A model generated the notes under the pieces. It saw nothing but the letters and a program-made list of their open reading frames with translations. It did no database searches and was not told the origin of the DNA. Below are positions 10,888 to 21,087 of a DNA stretch of 21,481 bases, piece after piece. Each line of letters opens with the position of its first letter. Within the stretch, counting starts at the first letter, position 1. Source of the stretch: Grammothele lineata (taxonomy: Eukaryota; Basidiomycota; Agaricomycetes; Polyporales; Polyporaceae); contig NDFF03000023.1 in NCBI GenBank assembly GCA_002150815.3, forward strand, positions 1 to 21,481. Direction: 5' to 3'. Position numbers and translations under genes: made by a program.

Positions 10888-12059
10888 ATGCTGAAGCCAG
10901 TGCCGCCCGCGTCTGCGTCCGCCGGCGGAGTATCGTCCCGCAAGCCGCCGCGGCACTCGCTCGAGGTCTTCGACCGGCTGCTCGACCGGGCCTTCGCCGC
11001 CTCGCGCATGCCGCCCAACCCGCTCGCGCTCTCGATCGCGACGACGCCGCTCGGGGAGAGCATGCGCTCGAACCCGGACGCGCCGCTCACGGACGCGCCG
11101 GCGGAGCCCACGACGCCGTTCTACTCGCCCGTGGAGCCGGACTTCCCGATCTCGCTGCACGACGGCTCGCTCGACTCGGTGTGGGAGGAGGTGCGGCAGG
11201 CGAAGGAGCGCGACCTCGCCGGGTCGCCGTCCAAGGTCAAGTCGCTCGAGGGCGCGGGCGCAGGCGCGTCGCTCAGCTCGCAGACGGTGGTGCAAGGCGC
11301 GCGGGGGAACGTGGAGAACGACGAGGGGGGCAGGGTGGGGGAGAAGCGGAGGAGGGTGACGAGGCGACGGTCGAGGTGCGTGCGTCCCGGGCCTTTGTGG
11401 GACAGAAGTGCCGACATGGCGTGGTGCCGTTGTGCGTCAGCGTGAGCTTCCGGGAGTCGCCCGACGGGAGGAATGTGCGTCCCCCCTTCTTCGTCTTCTT
11501 CGTCTTCGCAGGCCTCGACCCAGAGCTTCGCCGTCTTCGTGTGGACAGAGGAACTGACGCACGGGTCATGCGGCGTACATCCACAGATGCTCGTAACGTT
11601 CGAGATGGCCGGAGTGAAGAAGCAAGATATGCACGTCAGCTTCCGGACGAACCGCCTGATCGTGAGTTGGCGGCTGGAGAAGTCGGTCGAGCGGCAGGAG
11701 GGCGACGTCACGGTCAGGGAGAGGGAGGTCCGGCGGTACAGCCATACGATCCCGCTGCCAGAGGGCACGAAGGTGCGCCCAGTTTGAACCGAGCCGCGTA
11801 GACGATGTCTGCAATCTTGCTTATCGTGTCGGGGGCAGTTTGAAGAAGTCCGCGCGTCGAGAGACGGCCAGAAGCTGACGCTGACTGTGCCGAACTCCAA
11901 ATGCTTGCGGGTCGATGGAGACGAGGACGAGCGGCCGCCGAGCCCACACTTGATTCCAGACATAGACGTGAGTCCCTATACTGCCTTTTTCCGGTCGGGG
12001 AAACTCATTGAGAACAGGCGGCGATGTCTGGGATCACTGACTACCACACGTGTCGTTGA
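10888..12059 (+). CDS. Hsp20/alpha-crystallin-domain protein with long N-terminal extension
   Basis: Small heat-shock-type chaperone, expected in the cytosol or nucleus. Inferred exons are 10888-11379, 11512-11772, 11839-11967 and 12018-12059, giving 307 residues. Residues 1-164 are a Ser/Pro-rich extension ending in a basic KRRRVTRRRSR stretch. The alpha-crystallin fold follows: MLVTFEMAGVKKQDMHVSF, RLIVSW, RRYSHTIPLPEG, then FEEVRASRDGQKLTLTVPN, which matches the final A-x-(L)-x-DG-x-L-x-(L/I)-x-(V/L)-P signature. Typical members have 150-220 residues, so this one is long. The open frame runs upstream of 10888; I chose this ATG because the upstream part is low complexity and pyrimidine-rich. 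Two overlapping GTGCGT donors (11376, 11380) end exon 1, and only the second keeps the frame. If the last intron is retained, the protein ends at 12117 with a different tail. Confidence 0.75.
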
Positions 12060-12634
12060 CGAGAGCTACGAACATGAGACGAATATCGACGACGATGGAG
12101 AGGACACTCACTTGTAAATTATCCCGCTACCGCACGCATAACACCCAGCATATCTTGTACACCTCTGTAGAATGGCGAATATTTTGGCGTCGTGTTAAAG
12201 GATTCACGCATGGGGAAAGGGGGCTGATAGTCTAGCGGGGGATGAAGTGACGATGGTCGAGAAGAAAGCCCGGAAGCGCTTGATAGGCGGTATTCGCCCG
12301 CGGCTGCATCCCGACATCGGTCTCAACGCCTTCGGAGGGACCAAAACTGTGTATATACAAGAGTGCAGATACGTACATGCAAACGAAAGTGTATGAGAGT
12401 GTATGAGAGTTGGTGCTACAGTGGTGTATGATGCTTCTGCTGTTGCTGTTACGACTATAGATACGGCTCGAGAATTATACACAAAATAAGTAAACTATGC
12501 GCGAACCAAGAAAACCGACCGGAAAGAACCAAGAACGAAAGTTATCTACGAACGTCACGATACTCGCGAGTCGTTCTGAATAACAACGGAACGATCTTCG
12601 ACTAAGGGTCAACAGGGGTACGACGCTGACCTGG
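12060..12634. other. Convergent 3' intergenic region
   Basis: The Hsp20 and phosphatase genes point towards each other across these 575 bp, so this is expected to hold both 3' untranslated regions. The only repeat is GTATGAGAGT twice in tandem at 12391-12410. No gene is seen. Confidence 0.6.
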
Positions 12635-15007
12635 TCATGACAGATCCGCGACCTTGGGGCACTTCACGCTCACGAGCCGCGCACCCAAATTCGCATCCTT
12701 GTCCCCGAACTTGATCTTCCTCGTCCACGTCTTCGGCGGCCGCCTGGACGCTGCGCCGCTTCGTGCGGATCCCCCACCGACGCTCGCGTGCCGTGCGTTC
12801 ACAGCCCCGAGCGGGCTCTCGTACGCGAACTCGAGCTCCTCATCTTCCTCTTCCTCGCTTGACTCGTCTTCGTCTTCGTCATCATAGTCGTCGTCAAAGG
12901 GCGTGGTGCGCGAGGGCGCGTCCTTGTCCGGGCGAGAGAGGACGAGCGCGGTCAGCCGGCGGCCGTACAGGCATCCAGTGTCGAGCCCGACCGTCCAGCG
13001 GCGCACATCGAGGTCGCGCGAGGCCGCGTGGCCGTACACGACCGTCGAGGGGTAGCACGGGAGGTCCTTCTTCCCCTCTCCGTCCTCACCCGCGTCCTCG
13101 TGCCACTCGTCCCTGTCGTGCTCCCCACCCTCGCCCTTATGCGCCGACGCCAACGCCGAGTCGTTCGCGAAGCCGCCGCAGCGCTTCATCTGCCCGTTCC
13201 AGATCTTGGCCCACGGCGTGCCGCGGTCGCTCTGGCGCGTGACCTTGCCGCTCTTGCGCACGCCGCGCATGTTGAGCAGGATCCACGGGTCGCGGTTCTG
13301 CGGCACGCCCGCGAGGACCGCGCGCTCCTGCGCGACGCGCAGCTCTTCGGTGTCGTCGTCGAGCTCGAGCGCGCTCTCTCGAGGGAAGGTGCGTTGCGCG
13401 GAGGCGGATTCGAGCATAGGGTACGCGTATTCCTGGGAGGACTCGGGCATAGGGGGGAGGTCGTCTTCATCGTCGTCATCTGGGGACGGGGGATGCGCGA
13501 GCGGCTGATGCTTATCGGTCGAGGGGTGGCGGGGGTCGAAAGGAAGTAGGCCGCCGTGCACTATGAAGAGGTGTTCCGACGGAACGTGGATGACGAGGGG
13601 GAGCGAGAAGAGGAACTCTGCGTGGTCTGGCTTCATGTCCCTGTACCATACAAAAACAAATCCCACGCTATCAGTCTCGAGATAGGAGAAGGGGAGCAAT
13701 AGTTAAAAAGAGGCCGGGGCGCCGCTGCTCACCTGGCGATCCAATAATGGTCCCCGAACATGATCCAGTCCTTCGCGGCGCGTCCCTTGCCCGGCTGCGG
13801 GATGCGTCGCCACCATTCCTCCCGCCACGTGCCGGCGGCGCGCTTGCGCGCAGTGTCTACCCACTCTTCTACGTCCGAGCTGGGGCCCGTGGGGTCCTTG
13901 GTCCGGTCATGTTGCCACTCCGCCTCGATCAGCGCGAGGAACTCCCAACCGGCGCCGACCGGCGGGCCTGCGTCATGACGTGATGAGGTGGAGGTTGCGG
14001 AGTTAGAGGGCAAGGAAACGGACGGGCGGCGCGGGTAGAGGTGGGCGGAGGGGAAGGTGAGCTGAAGGGGCTCGAACCAGTCTCTCCAGGCGCGCCATTG
14101 AACAATCATCTGGTCGTGATTGCCACGGACGGCGTAGACAGGTTTGCAATGGGAGGTCCGAACGTGCGTGTCGGCTGCATTAGAGGGTTGTTCTCTGTTT
14201 GTATGGTGCTTCGCGCAGACAAGTTTCTGTTGGGCGAAGAACTCGAGAATCGCAAGCGAGCCGGCTTCTGTGGACTTCGCGAGGATGTCGCCGACGAGGA
14301 AGAGGGTATCTTTGTGGGGGTTGTACCGGACCGTGTCCAATAAATGGCTACGAATGCACGGTCAGTCTCGCTACTTGTGTGCGGGTCGAGTGCGGAAGAA
14401 GACGGGACGAGCAGCGTTCAGGGAGAAGGGCTCGGAGGGATCACCGAGAAGGTACCCAGAGCATCGACTCAAAACGGCAAAGGTACGCTTCGCGGAAGAG
14501 GCGCTCACGGAGCGCCGGAGGGGGACCGACGAACGTGCACGACGGATCGAGGACTTACTGGAGGGAGCGGTTCATTCCATGGGTATCTCCGACGATGATC
14601 ACTCGCTCGTCGTGTGCACCTGGGTCGAGGAAGGGCGCATAGGCGAAATCAGTCACAGAGGGGGTGACAGAATGGCGTCAAGTACCCACCGAGGCCGAAA
14701 TTCTTGGGAGAGAGGGTTCGGGTGTGGATATACCTGTCGAAATCCGGGAAGGCTGGAACACAGAGGATTGAGAGGCGGAGGAGATAGAGCCGGAGGGCAG
14801 ACACTCACGGAACTTGTCTTTCTTCTTTTTGGCGATCGAGAACGAGGCCGGCGAAAACGAGGAGAGGGATATGTGCTGCACTCTTGCGACGAGGAGGGGT
14901 TCATTGAAGGCAGCCAGGAAGAGTACGGCGACGAGGAAGAGAGTGAGGACGACGGGGCTGGAGCGTCGGGCGGCGGAAGCCCTAGAATAGGAGGTGGAGA
15001 ACGGCAT
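12635..15007 (-). CDS. Membrane-anchored calcineurin-like metallophosphoesterase, Ppn2-like, 5 exons
   Basis: Two-metal phosphoesterase of the ApaH/PPP-like group. The closest known type is yeast Ppn2 (YNL217W), a zinc-dependent endopolyphosphatase of the vacuole membrane. Inferred exons on the minus strand: 15007-14809, 14752-14690, 14619-14559, 14347-13733, 13640-12635, giving 647 residues. A single hydrophobic helix (about 18-34, after Arg-Arg) predicts a type II anchor. Metal motifs in order: GDTHG (98-102), GDILAKS (127-133), RGNHD (182-186) followed by QWRAWRDW, VHGG (340-343), and YGHAASRDL (515-523) with LDTGCLYG (532-539). An acidic, Asp/Glu-rich insert of about 170 residues separates HGG from the last His motif, and another acidic run (DDEDEDESSEEEEDEE) lies near the C-terminus. 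The catalytic set is complete. Polyphosphate as substrate is inferred from the family, not shown. Confidence 0.85.
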
Positions 15008-15261
15008 CTAGTTCTCTAGGGAGCAGGAGGGCCTCTATGGTGGAGGAGAGCCGAGGAGAGCGGGGGGAGACGGGGTCATGGCGAGCGGAGGACGGACATT
15101 TGTAGGAGGAGGCAAATGGAGAGACGGACCGCGGCGAACGTTGGCGAGCAGGGCTCAGCAAGGCATGGCTCTGCCTCCAGCCCGAGCGGAGGACGCAGGT
15201 TTGTGACCGGGGGCGATCAAGGACGATGGCGTGTGGCGTCACGATCGCATATGGCATGTCG

Positions 15262-15963
15262 TCACCCTCGCTTGTGCGCAATGCGCGCCTCGCGTTCCTC
15301 CTTTCGGGTGTTCTGCCGGTGTGGCGGCCAATCATCGGCCTCGACGATCATCTCCGCGACCTCGCCCTCGCCCTCGCCCCGGCCAAGTCGCACCAGGTCG
15401 CACCAATACTTTGAGTGGTCGAGTCGACCCGAGGGCCGAGATGGGCGCGCTGCGTTCGGTCAGCGCACCGTCCCGGTCCAGGACATTTCTACCTTTGCTC
15501 AGCTCCACGTCATCCTAGTGGACCAAAGCCGATCACGTCGTCCTAAACTTGTCGCGAGTCCATTAGACTCTGCCAGTTTCCAAGTGCTCCTCCCCTTAAG
15601 TACTTACGAAGAATGAAGAAGCAATCACGTTGCCCCACGTGCGGTTCTACGCAGGTGAAGGTAAGCTCGGATGGCTCACTGTTCTCGCCGTGCCTTGCTT
15701 CCACACGAGCGTGGCAGGAAAGGACCAATGGATGAGTGCGATAGAAGAGCCGGGAGAAGATCTACCTACATATAGGCCAATTTGATTCCTTGCTGATCGT
15801 ACTGGCCCGCGACGACGACCGCGCGAAGGACGGGCTTGGTGAGCTTTTCTGCTACCCCTAAAGTCAATACGACGCCGTGGAGTCTGACCAAAGTCTGACG
15901 AGTGACGCACCAACGGCCGACGCGGGCGTCCGGGCCGGTCTTCGCAGTGAGAATAGATGTCAT
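15262..15963 (-). CDS. Possible unrecognised minus-strand gene (exon-like pieces)
   Basis: I do not recognise this product. Three minus-strand pieces look coding. Piece A is 15963-15769, from an ATG, reading MTSILTAKTGPDARVGRW and ending AGQYDQQGIKLAYM, followed by GTAGGT. Piece B is 15646-15608, reading NRTWGNVIASSFF, with CGTAG before it and the donor GTAAGT after it. Piece C starts at 15514 after CACTAG and reads DDVELSKGRNVLDRDGALTE in phase with B. Further on, another frame reads HSKYWCDLVRLG, EADDWPPHRQNTRKEE and ends AHKRG at 15262; reaching it from C needs a 1-nt shift near 15415. Without that shift C stops at 15332 after an Arg-Gly run. The A-to-B junction is unresolved. It could be a real small gene, a frameshifted relic, or antisense shadow: the plus strand also looks partly coding here. 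Confidence 0.3.
15725..15781 (+). promoter_or_regulatory. Paired CCAAT boxes upstream of transketolase
   Basis: CCAAT occurs at 15725-15729 and again at 15777-15781 in the same orientation, 52 bp apart and about 290-340 bp before the transketolase start codon. CCAAT is the binding site of the fungal HAP complex. The motif is short, so chance is possible. Confidence 0.3.
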
Positions 15964-16067
15964 AAAGGGCGTCTGCCCGAGTTTATCTCCTCGACCATCA
16001 GCTCTCGCAGCTCCCCCCAACCCCCCTTCGCCCGCATACATCCACCACCGTTTGACCATAGCGCATA

Positions 16068-18689
16068 ATGGCGGGCACGGATGCAAAGTTCCCCATCGAC
16101 ATGAGCAAGCTCCAGAAGTGCGTACCGCCGCCCAATGCTTACTGTGTACACACCATGTCTCACATCCCCTCCGTCCACCTTTTGCAGGCTTGTTCTGGAT
16201 CCCTCTAAGCCCCAGCTCTCTGCTGAGCAGCGGGCGACGCTCAAGAACAACATACAAATCATGCGCGATGCCATTGTCCTGTTCACTGCGACTGGCGCTG
16301 CGCGTGGTGTGAGTGGGCACACTGGTACGTGCTCTTGCTTAGACAAAACAGAAATTGGAGTAATGTGTATCCTTCACAGGCGGTGCCTACGACACCGTTC
16401 CGGAGGTTGCTATGCTCCTCTCCCTCTTCAACCACTCGGATAGTTATGTCCCCGTTCTTTTCGACGAAGCCGGTATGTCATGGCGTCTCTTCCTTTACTC
16501 ATCCCATCGGTCAATCCTCAAACACGTTCTCGTAGGTCACCGCGTTGCGACACAGTACCTCGTTTCCGCTCTCGAGGGACACCTCCCCTTTGAGCACCTC
16601 CTTCACTACCGCGCCGCGAACTCGAAGTTGCCCGGCCACCCCGAGCTCGGCCTCACGCCCGGTGTGAAGTTCTCCTCCGGCCGCCTGGGCCACGTCTGGC
16701 CGTTCGTGAACGGCATCGCCCTGGCCAATAAGGACAAGACCGTGTTCATGCTCGGCTCCGACGGCTCTCAGCAGGTGCGCCCGCGGTCCTTGTCTCCCGT
16801 TCCCCCGCCAGGCCCCCTCTCGCACGCCCGTTCTCACGCGATTCCACGCCCGCGCCCGTGCCGCGCCGGACGGTTGTGGTGACGATAGGAAGGCAACGAC
16901 GCCGAGGCCGCACGGCTCGCCGTCGCGCAGAACCTCAACGTGAAGCTGATCATCGACGATAACGATGTCACCATCGCCGGCCACCCCTCGGAGTACCTGA
17001 AGGGCTACGAGATCGGCAAGACGCTCGCCGGGCACGGTCTGAAGGTCATTACCGTCGATGGCGAGAACATTGATGCTCTTTGGGCCGGTCTCTGTGAGAT
17101 CATCACCTACAAGGGTCCTGCTGCTAGTGAGTCTACACAGTTTGTTCCTAAGTGACCTAAACTCAAAGCTCGAGGGCGTAGTCATCTGCAAGCGCAAGAT
17201 GGCTCCCGGTGTAAGCAACCGTCCTTTCTCGCCTATTATATACGTAGTTGATGACAACATGACCTCCAGGTCCCTGACATTGAGGGCAGCACCCATGGTC
17301 ACGACGTCATCCCCGTAAAGGGCGCTCTCAAGTACTTCGCGTCGCGCGGCTACCCCGAGGAGATGGCAGCGAATATCCTCAACAACATCAAGCCGTATGC
17401 CGTGCCGTACCTGTACATTGGGTGCTCGAAGGAGCTCGGCGCGAACCGTGTCGTCTTTGGCGACGCAGTTAACATGGTACTTGACACGCTCTCTAAGGAG
17501 GAGGCTGCCAAGAAGGTCATGGTCATCGACAGTACGCCTCACGAGCTTGGTTGAATGGGGAACGTGCTAATATCCATATTATGACAGGTGATCTGGAGGG
17601 CTCGACTGGTTTGAAGGGTATTCACCAGAAGCATCCCGAGGTCTTCGTTCCTTCCGGTATCATGGAGCGCGGTAACTTCAGCGCCGCTGCCGGTTTCGGT
17701 TTCGACGCCGAGAAGTTCGGCGTGTTCTCCACCTTCTCTGCTTTCCTCGAGATGGTAGTATCCGAGATCACCATGGCCCGCCTCAACTTCTGCAACGTCC
17801 TCTGCCATTTCTCGCACTCTGGTGGTACGTTGCACCACGCCTCATCTCGTACCACCTCCATCTAAGCGACCCTGCAGTTGACGAGATGGCCGACAACACG
17901 TGCCACTTCGGTATCAACTCATTCTTCGCCGACAACGGTCTTGCGGACACCCAGTCCTGGCTATACTTCCCCGCCGACCCCGCGCAGATGGTTGCGATCG
18001 TCAAGCGCGTCTTCTTCGAGAAGGGCATGCGCTTTGTCTTCTCGACGCGCTCCAAGGTGCCCTGGATCCTCAAGGAGGACGGCTCGCGCTTCTTCGACGA
18101 TAACTACGAGTTCGTGCCCGGCAAGGACGAGACGATCGTCGACGGCACCGCCGGTTACGTCGTCGCGTACGGGGACATGCTCTACCGCGCGTGGGACGCG
18201 GTCCTGCGCTGCCGCCAGGAGGGGCTCGACGTCGGCCTGATCAACAAGCCGACGCTCAACCTCGTCGACGAGCAGACGACGCGCAAGATCGGCGCGAGCA
18301 AGTTCGTGCTCGTCGTCGAGTCGCTCAACCAGAAGACCGGGGTGCGTTTGTGACGTCATGACTTGATCTGTGTAAGGGTTGTGCTCATCATCATCGCGCT
18401 GGCGCCTGCAGCTCGGCTCCAAATTTGGGACGTGGCTCCTGGAGCGCGGCCTCACGCCGCGCTATAGCTACATGGGTACCAACAAGGAGGGTGAGTGACG
18501 CCATAGTGCGCACAGAATGATCGTGGACTGAGATCGTGTCAGGTTGCGGTGGCCTCACGGAGCAGATCCCCCACCAAGGTCTCGACCCCCAGTGTGAGTT
18601 GCACTGAGTTTTTCATTGGGCGATCCTCACGCTCACCCGTATCTATCTTTGCAGCAATCATCCTCAAGATCAGGCAGCTCTCGCAGTAG
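16068..18689 (+). CDS. Transketolase-family thiamine-diphosphate enzyme, 12 exons
   Basis: Cytosolic enzyme expected to move two-carbon ketol units between sugar phosphates using thiamine diphosphate and Mg2+ (pentose-phosphate pathway). Inferred exons: 16068-16117, 16188-16324, 16380-16472, 16536-16774, 16889-17126, 17182-17210, 17270-17531, 17588-17824, 17878-18341, 18412-18490, 18543-18593, 18655-18689, giving 637 residues. The cofactor motif is GSDGSQQEGND (167-177) with IDDND (195-199), matching the GDG-x(25-30)-N pattern. GRLGHVWPFVNG and STHGHDVIPV lie on either side. In the pyrimidine domain GIMERGNFSAAAGFGF (373-388) holds Glu376, which aligns with the catalytic Glu of the family. 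It is somewhat shorter than classical yeast transketolase (about 680). The motif spelling differs from textbook transketolase, so a related specificity such as dihydroxyacetone synthase-like activity cannot be excluded. Exon 6 is only 29 nt. Confidence 0.9.
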
Positions 18690-19721
18690 GCGACCACCGT
18701 GGGTCGCGGCCTTTGAAGGGTTGTGCTTTGTCGTGCCGGTGCCTGCGGGTGTACGATACACGTCAAGGGAAGTTCGAAGACCATTGTATCAGAAATGTAT
18801 ACGTAGAATACAAAACCGACGGAGGACGCAAAACTGCTGTGTCAGAAGGAAGTGCTGACGTCGTCGATCGCTTCGCTGTCGACTGCTCCTTGGCAGCCTC
18901 GAAGTCGTCCACACAATGCCCTTGCATTCCTGGGCCTAGAATACGGCCATTGACGGCGAGTGAGAGACGTTCAAGGCAAGCCTTGACTCAGCTTAAACTG
19001 TACAATCCGGCTCGGGACGCTACGGTAATCGGCCGATAGACCGTTCCAGGTCACGTTACCGCCTCGGGCAGGCTCGGCTATAGCTTCCAGTTGAGAAGTG
19101 ACGCTTCCCGACCGGCCATTGACGGTGGAGAGCGATTGCAGATTCTGGTGACATCCCCCCGATGGGTTACCGAGATCCCTATGGCGCATACATACGGCGA
19201 GCCTCCACACAGCTTGGCTAACAATCGCGGTGGGATGTATTTTCGAGTCATTCAGGTCAGTTCGACTCAGTCGCAGGCCTACCAACTCCATGTGGACTTT
19301 CGACGGATTATCTGACACCTGGTTTCTCGTAGGTTTGAGATGCGTGAACCTATAAATGCATACCCTATGACTAAGCCTCTCAATCCCCGGATAACGGTGA
19401 TGTCTTACGCTAAACATTAGCCATCCGAAGGATAGGGCGGCCGCGATGCGCTTCCGAACATTGAACGGCTCCTGTCCCACTGTCGCAAGTATTACAGGGC
19501 CGCGGACGTGCATGTCCTCTGCCCTCGGTATCTCGTCATCCGGTATCCTTCGGCGAAAGGCTTCGGGCACACAAACCACACCAGCGCAGACTGCATATAA
19601 GCTGAGCCTGCACTGCGGCCATAGCCAACCACCAGCTCCAACTACTCGCATACTTCCCCACCTCTCTTGACCTCAGCTACCTTGGTCGACAAAAATTTTG
19701 GAATCCAATCACGCCGTTAGA
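18690..19721. other. Transketolase 3' region and alcohol dehydrogenase promoter
   Basis: This 1.03-kb gap between same-strand genes contains a 226-codon minus-strand open frame (19651-18971). I see no family motif in it, and it would overlap the dehydrogenase promoter, so I do not call it a gene. A 13-bp direct repeat CGGCCATTGACGG sits at 18944-18956 and 19113-19125. No tRNA or mobile element was recognised. Confidence 0.5.
19594..19601 (+). promoter_or_regulatory. TATA-like element of the alcohol dehydrogenase gene
   Basis: CATATAAG, centred on TATAA at 19596-19600, lies about 125 bp before the dehydrogenase start codon at 19722, a usual fungal TATA spacing. Assigned by position and sequence only. 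Confidence 0.4.
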
Positions 19722-21087
19722 ATGTCCAGCGAAGCATTTGTCCACCCCGACTCCTACACCGCTTGGGCGATCTTGGAACGCGGCGGTGAACTGCAGAAGA
19801 TCACTGTCCCGTGGAAAGACCCCGCCGAGAATGAGATCGTAGTGAAGGTGCTTGCGTGCGGTGTCTGTGGAAGGTGAGTGTCTTTCTTTCTACCCCTCCC
19901 TTTCAGTATACGAGTACACTGCACTGACAACTACCCCTCCATAAACACTACAGCGATCAGCATGTCACCAATGGCGCCCTCCCAATCTCATACCCGCGCA
20001 TCCCCGGCCACGAGATCATCGGCGACGTTGTCGCGGTCCCGCCCACCGAACGGATCTGGAAGCTCGGGCAGCGCGTCGGCGGCGCGTGGCACGGCGGCCA
20101 TTGCCACACCTGCCAGTATTGCCGTGTCGGTGACTTTGTGGCTTGCATACACGAAGACATCAACGGTACGCGGACGTCCTTGCTCTTTGGCCGGATGAGC
20201 TGCAGTGAGTTACTCACCTGCATGGCAGGTATCTTACGCGACGGCGGGTACGCAGAGTACGTGACTCTCAGGACGGAAGCCGTCGTCTCTGTACCTGCGG
20301 ACTTGGACCCTGTGGACGCGGCCCCGCTCCTATGCGCCGGCGTAACCACCTTTAGTATGCGCTTTACGCGGGATCGAACAGAGATACCATAGCTGACTCG
20401 TCGGCCCGCCAGATTCGCTCCGTCATATGGATGCCTCCCCTCCCGACCTAGTCGCTGTGCACGGGGTCGGGTACGTGTCCTTCGGCCTGTCCAGTCACTA
20501 TAGTATAGCCGCTGACGGTCATTTTAATACCCAGCGGTCTCGGCCACCTCGCCATCCAGACCGCTAAGGCAATGGGGTACCGCGTGGTCGCGGTCTCCTC
20601 TGGGCCGGCGAAGGAGCCCCTGGCACGCAAGCTCGGTGCCCATGATTACATCGACGGCGCTGCGGTTGACCAAGGCGAAGCTCTACAGAAGCTGGGCGGG
20701 GCGAAGGTGATCATGGCGACCGTCCAGGATAACACGGCCATTCAGAAGGTCATCCCCGGGCTCGGGGTTGGGGGAACGTTGCTTCTGCTCGCGCTAGAAG
20801 CGGCGCCGATAACGCTTTCACCGAGTGAGCGTGCCGTCTTCGCTTAAACATCATGTTCGTATCTCTGACGGGCTTTGACACGGTCTGTAGTTATGATGGT
20901 GAACAGGCGGCAGTCGGTGCGCGGCTGGGGGGTCGGACATGCCAGAGACTGCGAGGATGCTATCGCGTTCGCGCAGGCTCACGGGATCAAGCCGATGGTG
21001 GAGAGGTTCTCGCTCGAGCAGGCGAAGGAGGCATACGAACGCAGGAGTTCCGCGCGATTCCGCGCTGTGATCGTTCCGGGTCTGTAG
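19722..21087 (+). CDS. Zinc-dependent alcohol dehydrogenase (GroES-like MDR family), 6 exons
   Basis: Medium-chain dehydrogenase/reductase oxidising alcohols or reducing aldehydes with NAD(P). Inferred exons are 19722-19873, 19954-20165, 20229-20354, 20413-20470, 20535-20824 and 20891-21087, giving 344 residues, normal for the family. Catalytic zinc ligands are complete: Cys49 in CGVCGSD, His70-Glu71 in PGHEIIG, and Cys157 in PLLCAGVTTF. The structural zinc lobe is present as Cys101, 104, 107 and 115 (CHTCQYCRVGDFVAC). The Rossmann loop is HGVGGLGHLA (180-189), followed by the dinucleotide-binding strand VVAVSSG. The C-terminus reads RRQSVRGW and ends AVIVPGL. The residue after the catalytic Cys is Gly, not the His common in yeast-type ADHs. 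A Ser-Ser after the second Rossmann strand, instead of an acidic residue, may favour NADP; this is inference. Confidence 0.9.

Larger units (their letters stand above)
15008..16067. other. Divergent region between phosphatase and transketolase genes
   Basis: About 1.06 kb separate the two divergent start codons. Besides the uncertain minus-strand gene, it holds two CCAAT boxes (15725-15729 and 15777-15781), a TATA-like CATAAAG at 15961-15967 about 100 bp before the transketolase ATG, a C-rich leader at 16011-16030, and three tandem CTCGCC units at 15361-15378. If the minus-strand gene is not real, this is a large shared promoter. Confidence 0.5.

Noticed and set aside
10383..11801. 472-codon plus-strand frame overlapping the Hsp20 gene
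   Set aside because: It is Arg/Ala/Pro-rich, typical of a shadow frame in GC-rich coding DNA; the alpha-crystallin motifs are in other frames.
11121..11963. 280-codon minus-strand frame opposite Hsp20
   Set aside because: It is antisense to exons with clear chaperone motifs and reads as Ser/Pro/Arg-rich shadow.
14144..15019. 291-codon plus-strand frame opposite the phosphatase 5' exons
   Set aside because: The phosphatase exons on the minus strand give GDTHG and a membrane anchor with consistent splice phases; the plus frame is Gly/Arg/Glu-rich shadow.
15613..15660. Short plus-strand reading MKKQSRCPTCGSTQVK resembling a zinc ribbon
   Set aside because: Only one CxxC pair is present, no second pair follows, and the frame is overlapped by better-looking frames; treated as coincidence.
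16511..17542. 343-codon minus-strand frame opposite transketolase
   Set aside because: It is antisense to the cofactor-binding exons and runs through several introns of the plus-strand gene; a mirror artefact.
18944..19125. 13-bp direct repeat CGGCCATTGACGG
   Set aside because: A few 13-mers are expected to repeat by chance in a window of this size; no further structure joins the copies.
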